From positions 1-41,143 of the forward strand of contig NZ_FXYX01000027.1 in the NCBI RefSeq assembly GCF_900169265.1: a stretch of DNA of 41,143 nt, written 5' to 3'. Position numbers and translations under genes: made by a program. The notes beneath the pieces are model-generated. The model had not been told where the DNA came from and searched no databases. It saw only the letters and a list, made by a program, of their open reading frames with translations. This document shows, in pieces, positions 1-8,843 of the stretch (the stretch's first letter is position 1; the number at the start of each line of letters is the position of its first letter). The stretch comes from Brevibacterium iodinum ATCC 49514 (lineage in GTDB: Bacteria > Actinomycetota > Actinomycetes > Actinomycetales > Brevibacteriaceae).

Positions 1-201
1 ACGTTGAAGCGTCGAGCTGCTGATGTGCTCGCGTTCTTCACCCGACCGGGAACGTCGAACGGTCCCACTGAAGCGATCAACGGCAGACTCGAGCATCTAC
101 GCGGGTCCGCGCTGGGATTCCGCAACCTCACGCATTACATCGCGAGGTGTCTGCTCGAGTCCGGTGGCTTCAGACCGGTTCTACACTCTCAATTACGATG
201 A
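1..201 (+). CDS. ISL3-family transposase, C-terminal fragment (5' end outside window)
   Basis: The reading frame is open from the first base and ends with TGA at 199-201, giving the last 66 residues. The stretch with RPGTSNGPTEAINGRLEHLR followed by GFRNLTHYIARCLLE is typical of the C-terminus of ISL3 (DDE_Tnp_ISL3) transposases, where the final catalytic Glu sits in a 'S/TNGxxEAINGRLE' context. The protein would cut and rejoin the element ends. Because the 5' part is outside the window, it cannot be said whether the gene is intact. No host gene lies between it and the element end. Confidence 0.8.
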   Translation, partial: TLKRRAADVLAFFTRPGTSNGPTEAINGRLEHLRGSALGFRNLTHYIARCLLESGGFRPVLHSQLR

Positions 202-204
202 GCC
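1..204 (+). mobile_element. ISL3-family insertion sequence, right end only (left part outside window)
   Basis: The transposase tail runs to 201. The DNA then ends with an inverted-repeat-like terminus whose outward complement reads GGCTCATCGTAATTGAGAG, resembling the GGCTCTTC-type ends of ISL3 elements. The transposase stop codon lies inside this terminus, so the element appears to end at 204. From 205 the sequence becomes a CaiB-type coding sequence that starts in mid-protein. ISL3 elements usually duplicate 8 bp of target, so GTCAATCC (205-212) is the predicted duplication. The other end lies outside the window, so the boundary is inferred. Confidence 0.7.
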
Positions 205-1002
205 GTCAATCCGGGCATCGTCTACGCCTCGGTGACGGGTTTCGGCCGCGGCAATCCGCAGCCGGGCTACGATCTGCTCATCCAGGGTCTGTCCGGATTC
301 ATGTCGGTCACCGGCTCCGAGGAGTCGGGCCCGGTGAAGGCGGGTGTCGCCGTCGTCGACGTGATCACGGGACTGCATACGGCGGTCGGCATCCTCGGCG
401 CGCTCAACCACCGCAAGGACACCGGGATCGGTCAGCTGGTCGAGACGAACCTGCTGTCCTCGGCGCTGTCCGGGCTGGCGAACCAGACCTCCGCGTACGT
501 GGCCGGCGGCGTCACTCCGCAGGCGATGGGCAACAAGCACCCGAGCCTCTACCCGTACCAGCCGATGCCCACTGCGGAGGGCCAGATCATCATCGCGTGC
601 GGGAACGACAAGCAGTTCGCCCGGCTCGCCGAGGTGCTCGGCCACCCCGAATGGGCGACCGACGAGCGGTTCGCGAACTTCGCCGACCGCAACGTCAACC
701 GCGATGACCTCGAACCCGAGCTCATCGCCGCGCTGAGTGAGAAGACGAACCAGGAATGGTTCGACATCCTCACCGAGGCGGGGCTGCCCTGCGCGCCGAT
801 CAACTCGATCGCCCAGGGTGTGGACCTGGCATCGTCGCTGGGACTCGAGCCCGTCGCCGAGGCGGGTCAGGGCGATCGCGTCATCCCCACCGTCCGCAAC
901 CCGATCCGGTTGTCCGAAACCCCGCCCAGCTACGAACTGGCACCGCCGACGCTCGGCGATGCCACCGAAGCGGTCAAGGCGTGGCTGAGGGCGGCCGAAT
1001 AG
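205..1002 (+). pseudogene. CaiB/BaiF family III CoA-transferase, 5'-truncated by the ISL3 insertion
   Basis: The frame from 205 reads VNPGIVYASVTGFGRGNPQPGYD, which in CaiB/BaiF proteins lies roughly 110-130 residues into a protein of about 400. The remaining 265 codons include the family-typical GLTGLHTAVGILGAL-like helix (ITGLHTAVGILGALNHR), ETNLLSSALSGLANQ, the NKHPSLYPYQPM segment and a normal C-terminus ending at 1002. The N-terminal part with the catalytic Asp region is absent and the insertion-sequence end abuts the break. A GTG at 232 could start translation, but a product lacking the first third should not bind CoA. Known members move CoA between acyl acids such as carnitine or formate/oxalate; this substrate is unknown. 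The missing half may survive on the far side of the element. Confidence 0.8.
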
Positions 1003-1081
1003 ACCTCGGGCGTGCGCCGCGAATCGGCCAGTCATCGTGAGGAAGTCATCCTGCGCCTGATGACCGCGAATGATTCTGCCG

Positions 1082-1097
1082 CTGCCCGGGCGGGCAG
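1082..1097. terminator. Small GC-rich hairpin after the CaiB remnant
   Basis: CTGCCC (1082-1087) and GGGCAG (1092-1097) enclose GGGC. There is no T-run after it. It could end transcription from the remnant, but this is weak. Confidence 0.3.
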
Positions 1098-1217
1098 TGC
1101 CACGGCTGACGTACCCTATTGACTGTGCGTTGTCACCGAGAGATCTGCCAAGCGACCGATGAGGCGCGGGACCTGCGGTGACGGCAGTCGTATTCCCAAG
1201 AGAATTCCGGAACCGAG

Positions 1218-2006
1218 ATGGCCAATGAGTCGACCGAGGTCACACCTCGGAGACGTTCGGCGGTGAAACGGACCCTGATGGTCATCGCGATGGCGATCAC
1301 AGGATTCCATATCTTCGCCAGCTTCCTGTGGATCGCCCCTGCCTCGACGGCGAGGGAGGTGATTCCCGGTGACCTGCTCTCCAAATACATGATCCCGCTG
1401 TGGGGACAGTCGTGGAGCGTGTTCGCCCCCGAGCCGATCAACGGCGACTACTACTTCGATGTGCGCGCGGTGATCAAGACCGACAGCGGCGAAGAGGTCA
1501 CTCAATGGGTGCGGGCCACCGATGTCGAGCTCGACCACTCGACATACAAGCTGTTCCCGCCGCGGTCGGCGGGGCTGGGCATCGGAGTGGCCTCGGACAT
1601 CAAGGGCTCATGGGAAGAGCTGCCCGACGATCAGAAGGCGATCGTCAAACTCGACTACTTCAAGGGCGATGATTCCGTCGACCGGCTGGAGACGAAGCTG
1701 GGGGAATACGACGACCCGGAGAACGCGATTCCCGCCTACCTGGAGAGCGAACATCTGGCCACCGCCTATGCGACGCAGGTGGCGAAGGCCATCTGGGGCG
1801 ACGACGTCCAGCGCGTCCAATACCAGGCCGCCCGTCAGAACGTCGTGCCTTTCGCCGAACGCAACGACAAAGACGCGAAGCGTCCGAACTTCCAACCCGT
1901 CCCCGTGGGATGGCGCGCACTCGTCGTCGAAGACCATCAGTCCCAAGAGGAATTCACGAAGTACTTCTGTGCCTCGGACGAAGTGAGGTGCGTCGGTGAA
2001 CAGTGA
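1218..2006 (+). CDS. DUF5819 family protein
   Basis: This 262-residue protein has a short basic N-terminus (PRRRSAVKR), one membrane segment at about residues 18-41 (TLMVIAMAITGFHIFASFLW) and then a long soluble part beginning with the family-typical 'Y..P.WGQSWSVFAPEPI' stretch (residues 56-75). I recognise it as DUF5819, a family of unknown function usually paired with an HTTM protein in actinobacteria. The single N-terminal helix predicts a domain outside the membrane. It overlaps the downstream HTTM gene by 11 bp, so the two are almost certainly one transcript and translationally coupled. Two cysteines near the end (FCASDEVRC) could form a disulphide. The ATG at 1218 was chosen because it precedes the basic/hydrophobic N-terminus; its ribosome site (GGAACCGAG) is poor. 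No reaction can be assigned. Confidence 0.8.
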   Translation: MANESTEVTPRRRSAVKRTLMVIAMAITGFHIFASFLWIAPASTAREVIPGDLLSKYMIPLWGQSWSVFAPEPINGDYYFDVRAVIKTDSGEEVTQWVRATDVELDHSTYKLFPPRSAGLGIGVASDIKGSWEELPDDQKAIVKLDYFKGDDSVDRLETKLGEYDDPENAIPAYLESEHLATAYATQVAKAIWGDDVQRVQYQAARQNVVPFAERNDKDAKRPNFQPVPVGWRALVVEDHQSQEEFTKYFCASDEVRCVGEQ

Positions 2007-3324
2007 CGACGCGACCCGCACAGGCGGGGACGACCACGATGCAGAGGTCACTGACCAGCGGACCGGCACGGCCGCCTCGGCGCAGGGCCGGGCGAAGGAC
2101 TCCGCGGGCCACGCGAACCCCGGCACCGCCTCTGCGCGGAAACCGGAGAACGACCACGGGTCGGACTCCGCGGGCGGCGGTAACGACGGGGCCGCCTCGG
2201 CGAGTGATTCGGCTCCTGAATTCGGGTTGGTCCCGGTGACGACCCTCATGCGGACGAAGCTCGCGCAGGGGTGGAGCTGGCTCGAGGAGATGCTCACCGG
2301 TCGGTACCACGCGACATACGGGCTGGCGGTGACGCGGATCCTCATCGGTTTCACCGGTCTCGGCCTCATCCTCACGAACTTCAGCGCGAGGCACTACACC
2401 TTCGGTGTGGGGTCGGCCTGGAACGGGGAGATCGCCGAACCCAAGAGCGATTTCCCGACCATCTGGCTCTTCTCCCTCTTCCACCGTGCGGTGACGACGC
2501 CGCCGCTGTTCACGGCGATGATGATCGGGCTCGCGCTGTTGGCGATCGTCATCATCCTCGGGTGGCGAACGCGGCTCGTCCTGCCGATCTACCTCGTGCT
2601 GTGGGTGAGCTTCATCGAGCTCAACGACGGGGCAGGGGATCAGGGCGACAACGCCTACCGGATGTTCATGATCGCCATGCTCTTCGCCGATACGACCCGC
2701 AGATGGTCCCTCGATGCCAGGCGGCGCGCGCGGAACCCGGAATTCCCGGACAACGACGGCGGACAGTGGCGCTGGGCGCTCATCATGGCCAATAATCTCG
2801 CCATCGTCGTGCTGGCGTTCCAGGTATGCGCGATCTATATGTCCGGCGGTCTGTACAAGGCCGGAGGCGAGGCTTGGCAGCACGGATTCGCCGTGTACAA
2901 CCCGTTGCACACTCAGCAGTTCGGCACGTGGCCGGTGCTGTCGGACCTGGTGACGGCGTGGGGGCCGATGGTCGTGGCGATCTCGTGGGGATCGATCCTC
3001 TTCCAGTGCGCCTTCCCGTTCATGCTCTTCAACCGCTACACCCGCATCATCGCGCTGCTGGGCATCCTGTCCTTCCACTTGGGCATCGCCCTGCTCATGG
3101 GTCTGCCGTGGTTCTCGCTGACGATGATCGCCGTCGATGCGATCTTCATCCGCGACCGCTCATTCGCGAAGGTCAGCGCCTACCTGCGGCATTGGTGGAC
3201 GTCATCAGCCCCGCGGGGTGCTGGTGGGGCTTCGGGCGGTTCCGCTGGTGGCGGCTCGGGTGCTGCCAAGGGCGGGTCTGCGAAGACTCGTACGCGGTCG
3301 TCCGCAGGCTCTCGCGGCAAGTAA
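1996..3324 (+). CDS. HTTM domain membrane protein (vitamin K-dependent carboxylase-like)
   Basis: The 442-residue product begins with about 85 low-complexity acidic/polar residues. Hydrophobic segments follow, including TRILIGFTGLGLILTNF, ALLAIVIILGWRTRL, IYLVLWVSFIEL, NNLAIVVLAFQVCAIYMSGG and ALLGILSFHLGIALLMGLPW. This matches the HTTM (horizontally transferred transmembrane) family, related to vitamin K-dependent gamma-carboxylase. The segment 'YMSGGLYKAGGEAWQHGFAVY' is typical of the family. It ends with a Gly/Ser/Lys-rich tail (residues 405-442). The GTG at 1996 has GAGG seven bases upstream and overlaps the DUF5819 stop; a later start inside the long N-terminal tail cannot be excluded. 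A carboxylase activity is not established for bacterial HTTM proteins. The DUF5819 protein is its likely partner. Confidence 0.8.
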   Translation: MNSDDATRTGGDDHDAEVTDQRTGTAASAQGRAKDSAGHANPGTASARKPENDHGSDSAGGGNDGAASASDSAPEFGLVPVTTLMRTKLAQGWSWLEEMLTGRYHATYGLAVTRILIGFTGLGLILTNFSARHYTFGVGSAWNGEIAEPKSDFPTIWLFSLFHRAVTTPPLFTAMMIGLALLAIVIILGWRTRLVLPIYLVLWVSFIELNDGAGDQGDNAYRMFMIAMLFADTTRRWSLDARRRARNPEFPDNDGGQWRWALIMANNLAIVVLAFQVCAIYMSGGLYKAGGEAWQHGFAVYNPLHTQQFGTWPVLSDLVTAWGPMVVAISWGSILFQCAFPFMLFNRYTRIIALLGILSFHLGIALLMGLPWFSLTMIAVDAIFIRDRSFAKVSAYLRHWWTSSAPRGAGGASGGSAGGGSGAAKGGSAKTRTRSSAGSRGK

Positions 3325-3359
3325 CCGTCGCGCATAGCGCTCAGCAACCGGCAGATGCT

Positions 3360-3429
3360 GAAATGGGACACCCTGCTCTGAAATGCTCACCGAAGAAAGT
3401 GAGCGATCCAGAGCAGGGTGTCCCATTTC
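3360..3429. terminator. Long two-part hairpin, likely bidirectional terminator (HTTM/clpB convergence)
   Basis: A perfect 21-bp outer stem pairs 3360-3380 with 3409-3429. A 6-bp inner stem (GCTCAC 3385-3390 with GTGAGC 3399-3404) is separated from it by a 4x4 internal loop. It lies between the convergent HTTM and clpB genes. On the plus strand the right arm runs into TTCTGTGCTG (3427-3436). Confidence 0.7.
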
Positions 3430-3460
3430 TGTGCTGTGCCGCGCTGCGGTCAGCGAAACG

Positions 3461-3518
3461 GCCCAGTTTGAGTTGAATAGCCCATGTTCAAACAGGTGCT
3501 ATTCAATTCAAACTGGGC
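3461..3518. terminator. Second long hairpin, likely clpB-side terminator
   Basis: Arms 3461-3481 and 3498-3518 pair over 21 bp with a single G-U position and a 16-base loop. It lies 33 bases beyond the clpB stop codon on the clpB side of the convergent gap, in tandem with but unrelated in sequence to the hairpin at 3360-3429. Confidence 0.7.
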
Positions 3519-3550
3519 TGAATCCGCGCAGCACGCCCCGGCGGTGAGGC

Positions 3551-6157
3551 TTACCGCTTGGGTCGCAGCTCCAGGCCGGTGGCCTCGGGGTCCTCGGGCA
3601 GGTCGACGACCACGGTGTCCCCGTCGACGATGTCTCCGGCCAGCAGAGCGCGGGCCAGTTTGTCGCCGATCTCGCGCTGGACCAGCCTGCGCAGTGGTCG
3701 GGCACCGAACGCCGGATCGTAGCCTTCGAGCGCCAACCAGTCCTCGGCGCCCTGCGTGACCTCGAGCGAGACACGACGGTCAGACAGTCGCTTCGACATG
3801 TGCGCGATCTGCAGATCGACGATCGAGGCGAGCTCTGCCTGGCTGAGCGCATCGAAGAGCACGATGTCGTCGAGGCGGTTGAGGAACTCGGGCTTGAACG
3901 TCGCATGCACGACGTCGAGCACCTTGGACCGCTGCTCCTCGGCAGAGAGGTTCTGATCGACGAGGAACTGCGAACCGAGGTTCGAGGTCAGGATCAGGAT
4001 GGTGTTCCTGAAATCGACCGTGCGACCCTGACCGTCGGTGAGCCGACCGTCGTCGAGGACCTGCAGCAGGATGTCGAAGACCGACGGGTGTGCCTTCTCC
4101 ACTTCGTCGAGCAGGACGACGGAGTACGGGCGACGGCGGACCGCCTCGGTGAGTTGGCCGCCCTCGTCGTATCCGACATAGCCCGGAGGGGCACCGACGA
4201 GGCGGGACACGGTGTGCTTCTCACCGTATTCGCTCATATCGATCCTGATCAGGGCCTTCTCATCGTCGAAGAGGAAGTCCGCGAGAGACTTCGCGAGCTC
4301 CGTCTTACCGACACCGGTGGGCCCGAGGAACAGGAACGAACCGGTCGGACGGTCGGGGTCGGCGACACCCGCACGCGAACGGCGGATGGCGTCGGAGACC
4401 GCGGCGACGGCGTTCTTCTGACCGATGAGGCGCTCACCGAGGATGTTCTCGGCTTCGAGCAGCTTCTCGACCTCACCTTGGACGAGGCGTCCTGCGGGGA
4501 TGCCCGTCCACGAGGAGACCACCTCGGCGATGTCGTTGCTCGAGACCTTGTCCGAGACCATCGGATCCGAGGTCTGACCGGCGTCGGCCTGAGCCTCTGC
4601 TGCTTCGGCTTCGGCGATCTCCTTCTGCACGGCGGGGATCTCCCCGTAGAGCAGGCGGGATGCGGTCTCGAGGTCCGTGTCGCGCTGAGCCTTCTCGGCC
4701 TGCGAGCGCAGTTCGTCGAGCTTCGTCTTCAGCTCACCGACCCGGTTGAGGCCGGCACGCTGGGACTCCCACGTCGCTTCGAGCGAACGCAACTCCTCCT
4801 CTTTGTCGGCGAGGTCGGCGCGCAGGGCGGTCAGGCGCTCGGCCGATGCGGAATCGGTCTCCTTCGACAGGGCCATTTCCTCCATCTTCAGGCGGTCCAC
4901 GGCGCGGCGGAGCTCATCGATCTCGACCGGAGCCGAGTCGATCTCCATCCGCAGGCGGGAGGCCGCCTCGTCGACGAGGTCGATGGCCTTGTCCGGCAGC
5001 TGCCTGCCGGTGATGTACCGGTCCGACATTGTCGCCGCGGCCACCAGCGCGCCGTCATTGATCGAGACCTTGTGGTGGGCTTCGTAGCGTTCCTTGAGCC
5101 CGCGGAGGATCGCGATCGTGTCCTCGACGCTGGGCTCTCCGACGAACACCTGCTGGAACCTGCGCTCAAGGGCGGGGTCCTTTTCGATGTTCTCGCGGTA
5201 CTCGTCCAGGGTCGTGGCGCCGATCATCCGCAGCTCGCCGCGGGCGAGCATCGGCTTGAGCATATTGCCCGCGTCCATCGAGGAGTCCCCGCCGGCGCCG
5301 GCTCCGACGATCGTGTGGAGCTCGTCGATGAAGGTGATGATCTGCCCGTCGGAGTTCTTGATCTCCTCGAGCACGGCCTTGAGCCGCTCCTCGAACTCGC
5401 CGCGGTACTTCGCACCGGCGACCATGGCGGACAGGTCGAGGCTGATCAGCGTCTTGTCCCGCAGCGATTCGGGCACGTCTCCGGCCACGATCCGCTGGGC
5501 CAGGCCCTCGACGACGGCGGTCTTGCCGACGCCGGGCTCACCGATGAGGACGGGGTTGTTCTTCGTCCTGCGCGAGAGCACCTGGACGACGCGGCGCACT
5601 TCCTTGTCGCGGCCGATCACCGGGTCGAGCTTGCCTTCGCGGGCGGTGGCGGTGAGGTCGACGCCGAACTTCTCCAGCGACTGCATGGTCTCCTCGGGGT
5701 TCTCCGAAGTGACCTTCTTGCCTCCGCGCAGTTCGGGCAGGGCCGCAAGCAGTGCGTCCCGGTTCGCCCCATTCGCGCGCAGCGTCTCTCCGGCGCCGTC
5801 ATCTCCGGCCGCCGCTGCGAGCAGCAGGTGCTCGGTCGAAACGAACTGATCGCCCAGGGAGGTCATCTCCTCCTGCGCGAGGTTCATCATCTCGAGTCCG
5901 GCGCGGGACAGGCCCGGCTGGCTGACCGAGGCTCCGCTGACCGTGGGGAACCCGCCGATCACTGCTTCAATCGCGGTGAGCACCGACTGCGGGTCGGCGC
6001 CGACCTTCGTCAGCAGGGCCGAGGCCAGGGAGTCGGGCTGCTTGAGCAGCGCGGCCACGAGGTGGGCCGGTTCGATCTGGTTGTTGTGCCGGGCGACGAC
6101 GTCGTTGACCGCAGTCTGCAGCGCCTCCCGGGATTTGGTTGTCATCTGTGCGTCCAT
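3551..6157 (-). CDS. clpB: ATP-dependent disaggregase ClpB
   Basis: This is a full-length 868-residue ClpB (Hsp104), the hexameric cytosolic ATPase that threads aggregated proteins with DnaK. In order: Clp N-domain repeats (about 1-150); first AAA+ domain with Walker A GEPGVGKT (206-213) and Walker B ITFIDE (274-279); coiled-coil middle domain (about 405-530); second AAA+ domain with Walker A GPTGVGKT (612-619), pore loop GYVGYDEGG and Walker [12 protein letters not shown] (680-690). The IGF/L loop needed for ClpP is absent, as expected for ClpB rather than ClpA/C. The ATG at 6157 is preceded by AAGGAG at 8-base spacing; the in-frame ATG four codons later is too far from it. A HAIR-like operator at 6219-6245 indicates HspR-type heat-shock repression. 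Confidence 0.97.
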   Translation of the reverse strand: MDAQMTTKSREALQTAVNDVVARHNNQIEPAHLVAALLKQPDSLASALLTKVGADPQSVLTAIEAVIGGFPTVSGASVSQPGLSRAGLEMMNLAQEEMTSLGDQFVSTEHLLLAAAAGDDGAGETLRANGANRDALLAALPELRGGKKVTSENPEETMQSLEKFGVDLTATAREGKLDPVIGRDKEVRRVVQVLSRRTKNNPVLIGEPGVGKTAVVEGLAQRIVAGDVPESLRDKTLISLDLSAMVAGAKYRGEFEERLKAVLEEIKNSDGQIITFIDELHTIVGAGAGGDSSMDAGNMLKPMLARGELRMIGATTLDEYRENIEKDPALERRFQQVFVGEPSVEDTIAILRGLKERYEAHHKVSINDGALVAAATMSDRYITGRQLPDKAIDLVDEAASRLRMEIDSAPVEIDELRRAVDRLKMEEMALSKETDSASAERLTALRADLADKEEELRSLEATWESQRAGLNRVGELKTKLDELRSQAEKAQRDTDLETASRLLYGEIPAVQKEIAEAEAAEAQADAGQTSDPMVSDKVSSNDIAEVVSSWTGIPAGRLVQGEVEKLLEAENILGERLIGQKNAVAAVSDAIRRSRAGVADPDRPTGSFLFLGPTGVGKTELAKSLADFLFDDEKALIRIDMSEYGEKHTVSRLVGAPPGYVGYDEGGQLTEAVRRRPYSVVLLDEVEKAHPSVFDILLQVLDDGRLTDGQGRTVDFRNTILILTSNLGSQFLVDQNLSAEEQRSKVLDVVHATFKPEFLNRLDDIVLFDALSQAELASIVDLQIAHMSKRLSDRRVSLEVTQGAEDWLALEGYDPAFGARPLRRLVQREIGDKLARALLAGDIVDGDTVVVDLPEDPEATGLELRPKR

Positions 6158-6218
6158 CTGCGCATCTCCTTCTTAAGATTCTGGGCTGATTTGAACTCTC
6201 ACCAAGAACAACATCGAC

Positions 6219-6245
6219 AAAGTTGAGTCTATTCCGCTCAACTTT
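6219..6245 (-). promoter_or_regulatory. HAIR-like inverted repeat (HspR operator) upstream of clpB
   Basis: AAAGTTGAG (6219-6227) and CTCAACTTT (6237-6245) are perfect inverted arms around a 9-base spacer. The core GTTGAGT-N7-GCTCAAC matches the actinobacterial HAIR consensus CTTGAGT-N7-ACTCAAG in spacing and in 11 of 14 half-site positions. It sits 62-88 bases upstream of the clpB start. In streptomycetes and mycobacteria HspR represses clpB and dnaK from such sites. The hspR gene is not in this window. Confidence 0.75.
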
Positions 6246-6346
6246 GAATTTCCAGAGGAATCTTCGTCGAAGTATCCCGCCCGGATGTGTGCCCCTGCCC
6301 CACCGGGACCGGCCCGGAATCCCGTCCGGTCGGGACCGACCCGCCC

Positions 6347-7924
6347 CTACCGCGTGATGACTGACTGGAGGTCGAAGCGGTGGAGCACGCGGTCGGCGAT
6401 CTCGGGATCGGTGCCGCGTTCGCGCCGGGCCTTGAGCACCGCGGCACGCGCAGACTGCATGGCCTTCTTCTGCACCGCCATGATCTTCTCCCGGTGTTCC
6501 TTGAAGACCAGGGCCTGTTCCGAACTCGCCTGATCATCGGTGGTGCCGGTGAGCTGGTCGTGGAGCATCTTGAACCTCGCCCGCAGCGGTTCGATGACCT
6601 CATCGGGCAGGCTGTCGTCGTCCATGATCTCCCGGATCGCGGCCTTATAGGCACGTAGCGCGATCTCCTTCGTCGCCTGTTCCTCCTTCTCTGCCTCATC
6701 GTCGATGCCGAGCATCGCGACCACGGTGGGGAAGGTCAGCCCCGCGACAACAAGAGTGACCAGCAGGACGACGGCCGCGGACACCACGACATAGGACCGG
6801 CCGGGGAATGGGGCACCGGAACTCGTAGTCGCAGGAATCGACAGCGCCAGCGCCACTGTCGCCAGTCCGCGCATCCCGCCCCAGGTCATGAGCGTGGCGT
6901 CACGGACATTCAACGGCGCGGCATCCGGATCCTCCTCGCCGCGCTTGCGTTCGATGAACGTGCCGAGCAGCAGCCACACGAAACGGACAGCCACGACGAC
7001 CGCGGCGATGATCAGACCGACCAGCAGTGCCCGCCCCAGGTCAGCATGCTCGGATTCGATGATGAGCCGCAGGTCGAGGCCGATGAGGCCGAAGGCGATG
7101 CCGGTGATGAGCATTTCGAGGACCTGCCACGTCGAATTCAGCGTCACCCGCTCGGCGGAATTGCCTGCGGTGTCGCGGCGGCGGATCTCCAAAGCTGCGA
7201 CGACCACGGCGATGACCCCGCTGGCGTGGAGGTGTTCGGCGACGAGGTAGACACCGAACGGCAGGACGAGCATGAGCGAAGACCGCGCGACCGTATGGTC
7301 GATCTTCTCCATCACCCACCACGCGGCGAACGACAGCACCAGACCGACGCCGATCGCGACCACGGCGGAGACGACGAAGGACACGGCCAGATCTGCGTAG
7401 TCCACCTCGGTGCCGGCCAACACCGCAGCCATCGCGGTCTGGAAGATGACGAGGGAGGCGGCATCGTTGAACAGGCCCTCGCTCTGCAGGGTCGACATGA
7501 TGCGACGGGGGATCGAGACGGTGCTCGCGACCGCCTCGACAGCGACCGGGTCGGGTGGGGCGAGCATGGCGCCGAGCGCGATGGCCGCGGTGATCGTGAT
7601 TCCGGGGACGAGGAAGACCGCGGACCCGGCGACGACTGCCACAGTCACCCCGACCAGCGCCACGGACATGCCGAGGATCGTGCGCCACCGGATCGCGAAC
7701 AGCGCCCACGACGTCTTCTGCGCGGCAGCGAAGAGCAGGGGCGGCAGGAACAGCGGGAGGACGAGCTCGGGGTCGATGGCCACCTCGGCGAAGGTGGGGA
7801 TGAACGCTCCGGCGATGCCGATGAGGACCATGAGCGCCGGCCAGGGCAGCTTGAGCTTCTGTCCCAATCCGACCACCACCGAGGTGGCGGCTCCGAATCC
7901 GATGATCATCAGTAGTGTGGTCAT
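6347..7924 (-). CDS. Na+/H+ antiporter, CPA1 (NhaP-like) family
   Basis: The 525-residue protein has about 12 membrane segments in the first 410 residues and a charged cytosolic tail of about 100 residues rich in Glu, Lys and Arg. Family motifs are present: the ion-binding region LAPPDPVAVEAVAS (the 'DPVAV' Asp-Pro), EGLFNDAASLVIF (the conserved Asn-Asp pair) and WGGMRGLATVALAL. Such antiporters exchange Na+ (or K+) for protons for pH and salt balance. The ATG at 7924 is chosen because it follows GGAAGGA and begins directly with a membrane helix (MTTLLMIIGFGAAT); the frame stays open further upstream but would then overlap the divergent enoyl-CoA hydratase gene. Which cation is transported cannot be read from the sequence. 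Confidence 0.9.
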   Translation of the reverse strand: MTTLLMIIGFGAATSVVVGLGQKLKLPWPALMVLIGIAGAFIPTFAEVAIDPELVLPLFLPPLLFAAAQKTSWALFAIRWRTILGMSVALVGVTVAVVAGSAVFLVPGITITAAIALGAMLAPPDPVAVEAVASTVSIPRRIMSTLQSEGLFNDAASLVIFQTAMAAVLAGTEVDYADLAVSFVVSAVVAIGVGLVLSFAAWWVMEKIDHTVARSSLMLVLPFGVYLVAEHLHASGVIAVVVAALEIRRRDTAGNSAERVTLNSTWQVLEMLITGIAFGLIGLDLRLIIESEHADLGRALLVGLIIAAVVVAVRFVWLLLGTFIERKRGEEDPDAAPLNVRDATLMTWGGMRGLATVALALSIPATTSSGAPFPGRSYVVVSAAVVLLVTLVVAGLTFPTVVAMLGIDDEAEKEEQATKEIALRAYKAAIREIMDDDSLPDEVIEPLRARFKMLHDQLTGTTDDQASSEQALVFKEHREKIMAVQKKAMQSARAAVLKARRERGTDPEIADRVLHRFDLQSVITR

Positions 7925-8018
7925 GGCAGTCCTTCCGACCCGCTCCCACCGGGACGGACACATCCGGAGGCGGCGGAAATCGTGGCGCAGATTCCGCGCC
8001 GGGCCCGGTGACCTTTGG

Positions 8019-8024
8019 CAGAAT
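8019..8024 (+). promoter_or_regulatory. Possible -10 box for a leaderless mRNA (enoyl-CoA hydratase gene)
   Basis: CAGAAT lies six bases before the ATG at 8031, which would start the mRNA at or next to the start codon. It matches TANNNT imperfectly and no clear -35 is seen. Confidence 0.3.
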
Positions 8025-8030
8025 GAGGCT

Positions 8031-8810
8031 ATGTCGGAATCAATTGTATTCGCGCAGCTCGACGGCGGGGTCGCCTCCGTGACGATCAATCGGCCGTCCA
8101 CGCGCAACGCGCTGTCGCTGACGGTCATGGAAGACCTCATCGCCACCCTCACCGAGGTGGCCGGCCGCACCGATGTGCGCGCTGTCATCCTCATCACCGC
8201 CGGTCATGTGTTCAGCTCCGGTCATGACCTCACCGAGATCCGCGGGGCCGACCATGAGACGCAGCAGGTCACGTTCGATGCCTGTGCCCGACTGATGCAG
8301 CTCATCCAATCCATCCCGCAGCCGGTCATCGCGCAGGTGCAGGGTGTGGCCACGGCGGCCGGCTGCCAGCTGGTGGCGAGCTGCGATCTGGCGGTCGCTG
8401 CCGAGTCGGCTCGGTTCGCCACTCCCGGGGTGAAGATCGGTCTGTTCTGTTCGACGCCGATGGTGGCGGTCTCCCGTGCGGTGCCGGCGAAACAGGCGAT
8501 GCGGATGCTGCTCACCGGTGATTTCGTGGCTGCCTCAGATGCGCTGAATATCGGTCTCGTCTCCGACGTCGTACCTGACGCGGACCTCGAGGCGGCTACC
8601 TTGGAATTGGCTAGCAAAGTCGCGTCCGCCTCGTCGGCTACAGTTGCCCTAGGAAAGGCCGCGTTCTACGAACAGCGGGAGCTGCCTGTGGTCGACGCCT
8701 ATGCGCGGATGTCGCAGGTGATGGCGGAGAATGCCGTCGCGGCCGATGCGCAGGAAGGGATCGACGCCTTCCTGACGAAGAGGGAGCCGCAGTGGCAGCA
8801 CCGCCGCTGA
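8031..8810 (+). CDS. Enoyl-CoA hydratase/isomerase-like protein (ECHDC3-type), catalytic Glu pair missing
   Basis: The 259 residues have the crotonase fold. The CoA/oxyanion-hole segments are present (VFSSGHDLTEI near 61-71; VQGVATAAGCQLVASCDLAVA near 103-123). In classical hydratases two Glu residues add and remove water, in 'GGGxEL' and 'FGQPE'. Here the first position reads AAGCQL (Gln) and the second FATPGVKIG (Gly), the pattern of the ECHDC3-like branch with IGLFCSTP. It should bind an acyl-CoA thioester, but hydration by the standard mechanism is unlikely and the reaction is unknown. The epimerase-like gene begins 33 bases downstream on the same strand, so co-transcription is likely. 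The ATG at 8031 has only a weak ribosome site (GAGG two bases away). Confidence 0.85.
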   Translation: MSESIVFAQLDGGVASVTINRPSTRNALSLTVMEDLIATLTEVAGRTDVRAVILITAGHVFSSGHDLTEIRGADHETQQVTFDACARLMQLIQSIPQPVIAQVQGVATAAGCQLVASCDLAVAAESARFATPGVKIGLFCSTPMVAVSRAVPAKQAMRMLLTGDFVAASDALNIGLVSDVVPDADLEAATLELASKVASASSATVALGKAAFYEQRELPVVDAYARMSQVMAENAVAADAQEGIDAFLTKREPQWQHRR

Positions 8811-8843
8811 GGCGGTGGATGTGAAGATGAGAGAGGGAACGTC

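Noticed and set aside
232..1002. Treating the CoA-transferase as a short intact gene starting at GTG 232
   Set aside because: The frame continues upstream into family-conserved residues right up to the insertion end, so the N-terminal part has been lost.
3800..6226. A long open frame (808 codons) on the plus strand opposite clpB
   Set aside because: It is the complement of clpB codons in a high-GC gene, with biased composition and no domain. The clpB frame accounts for the region.
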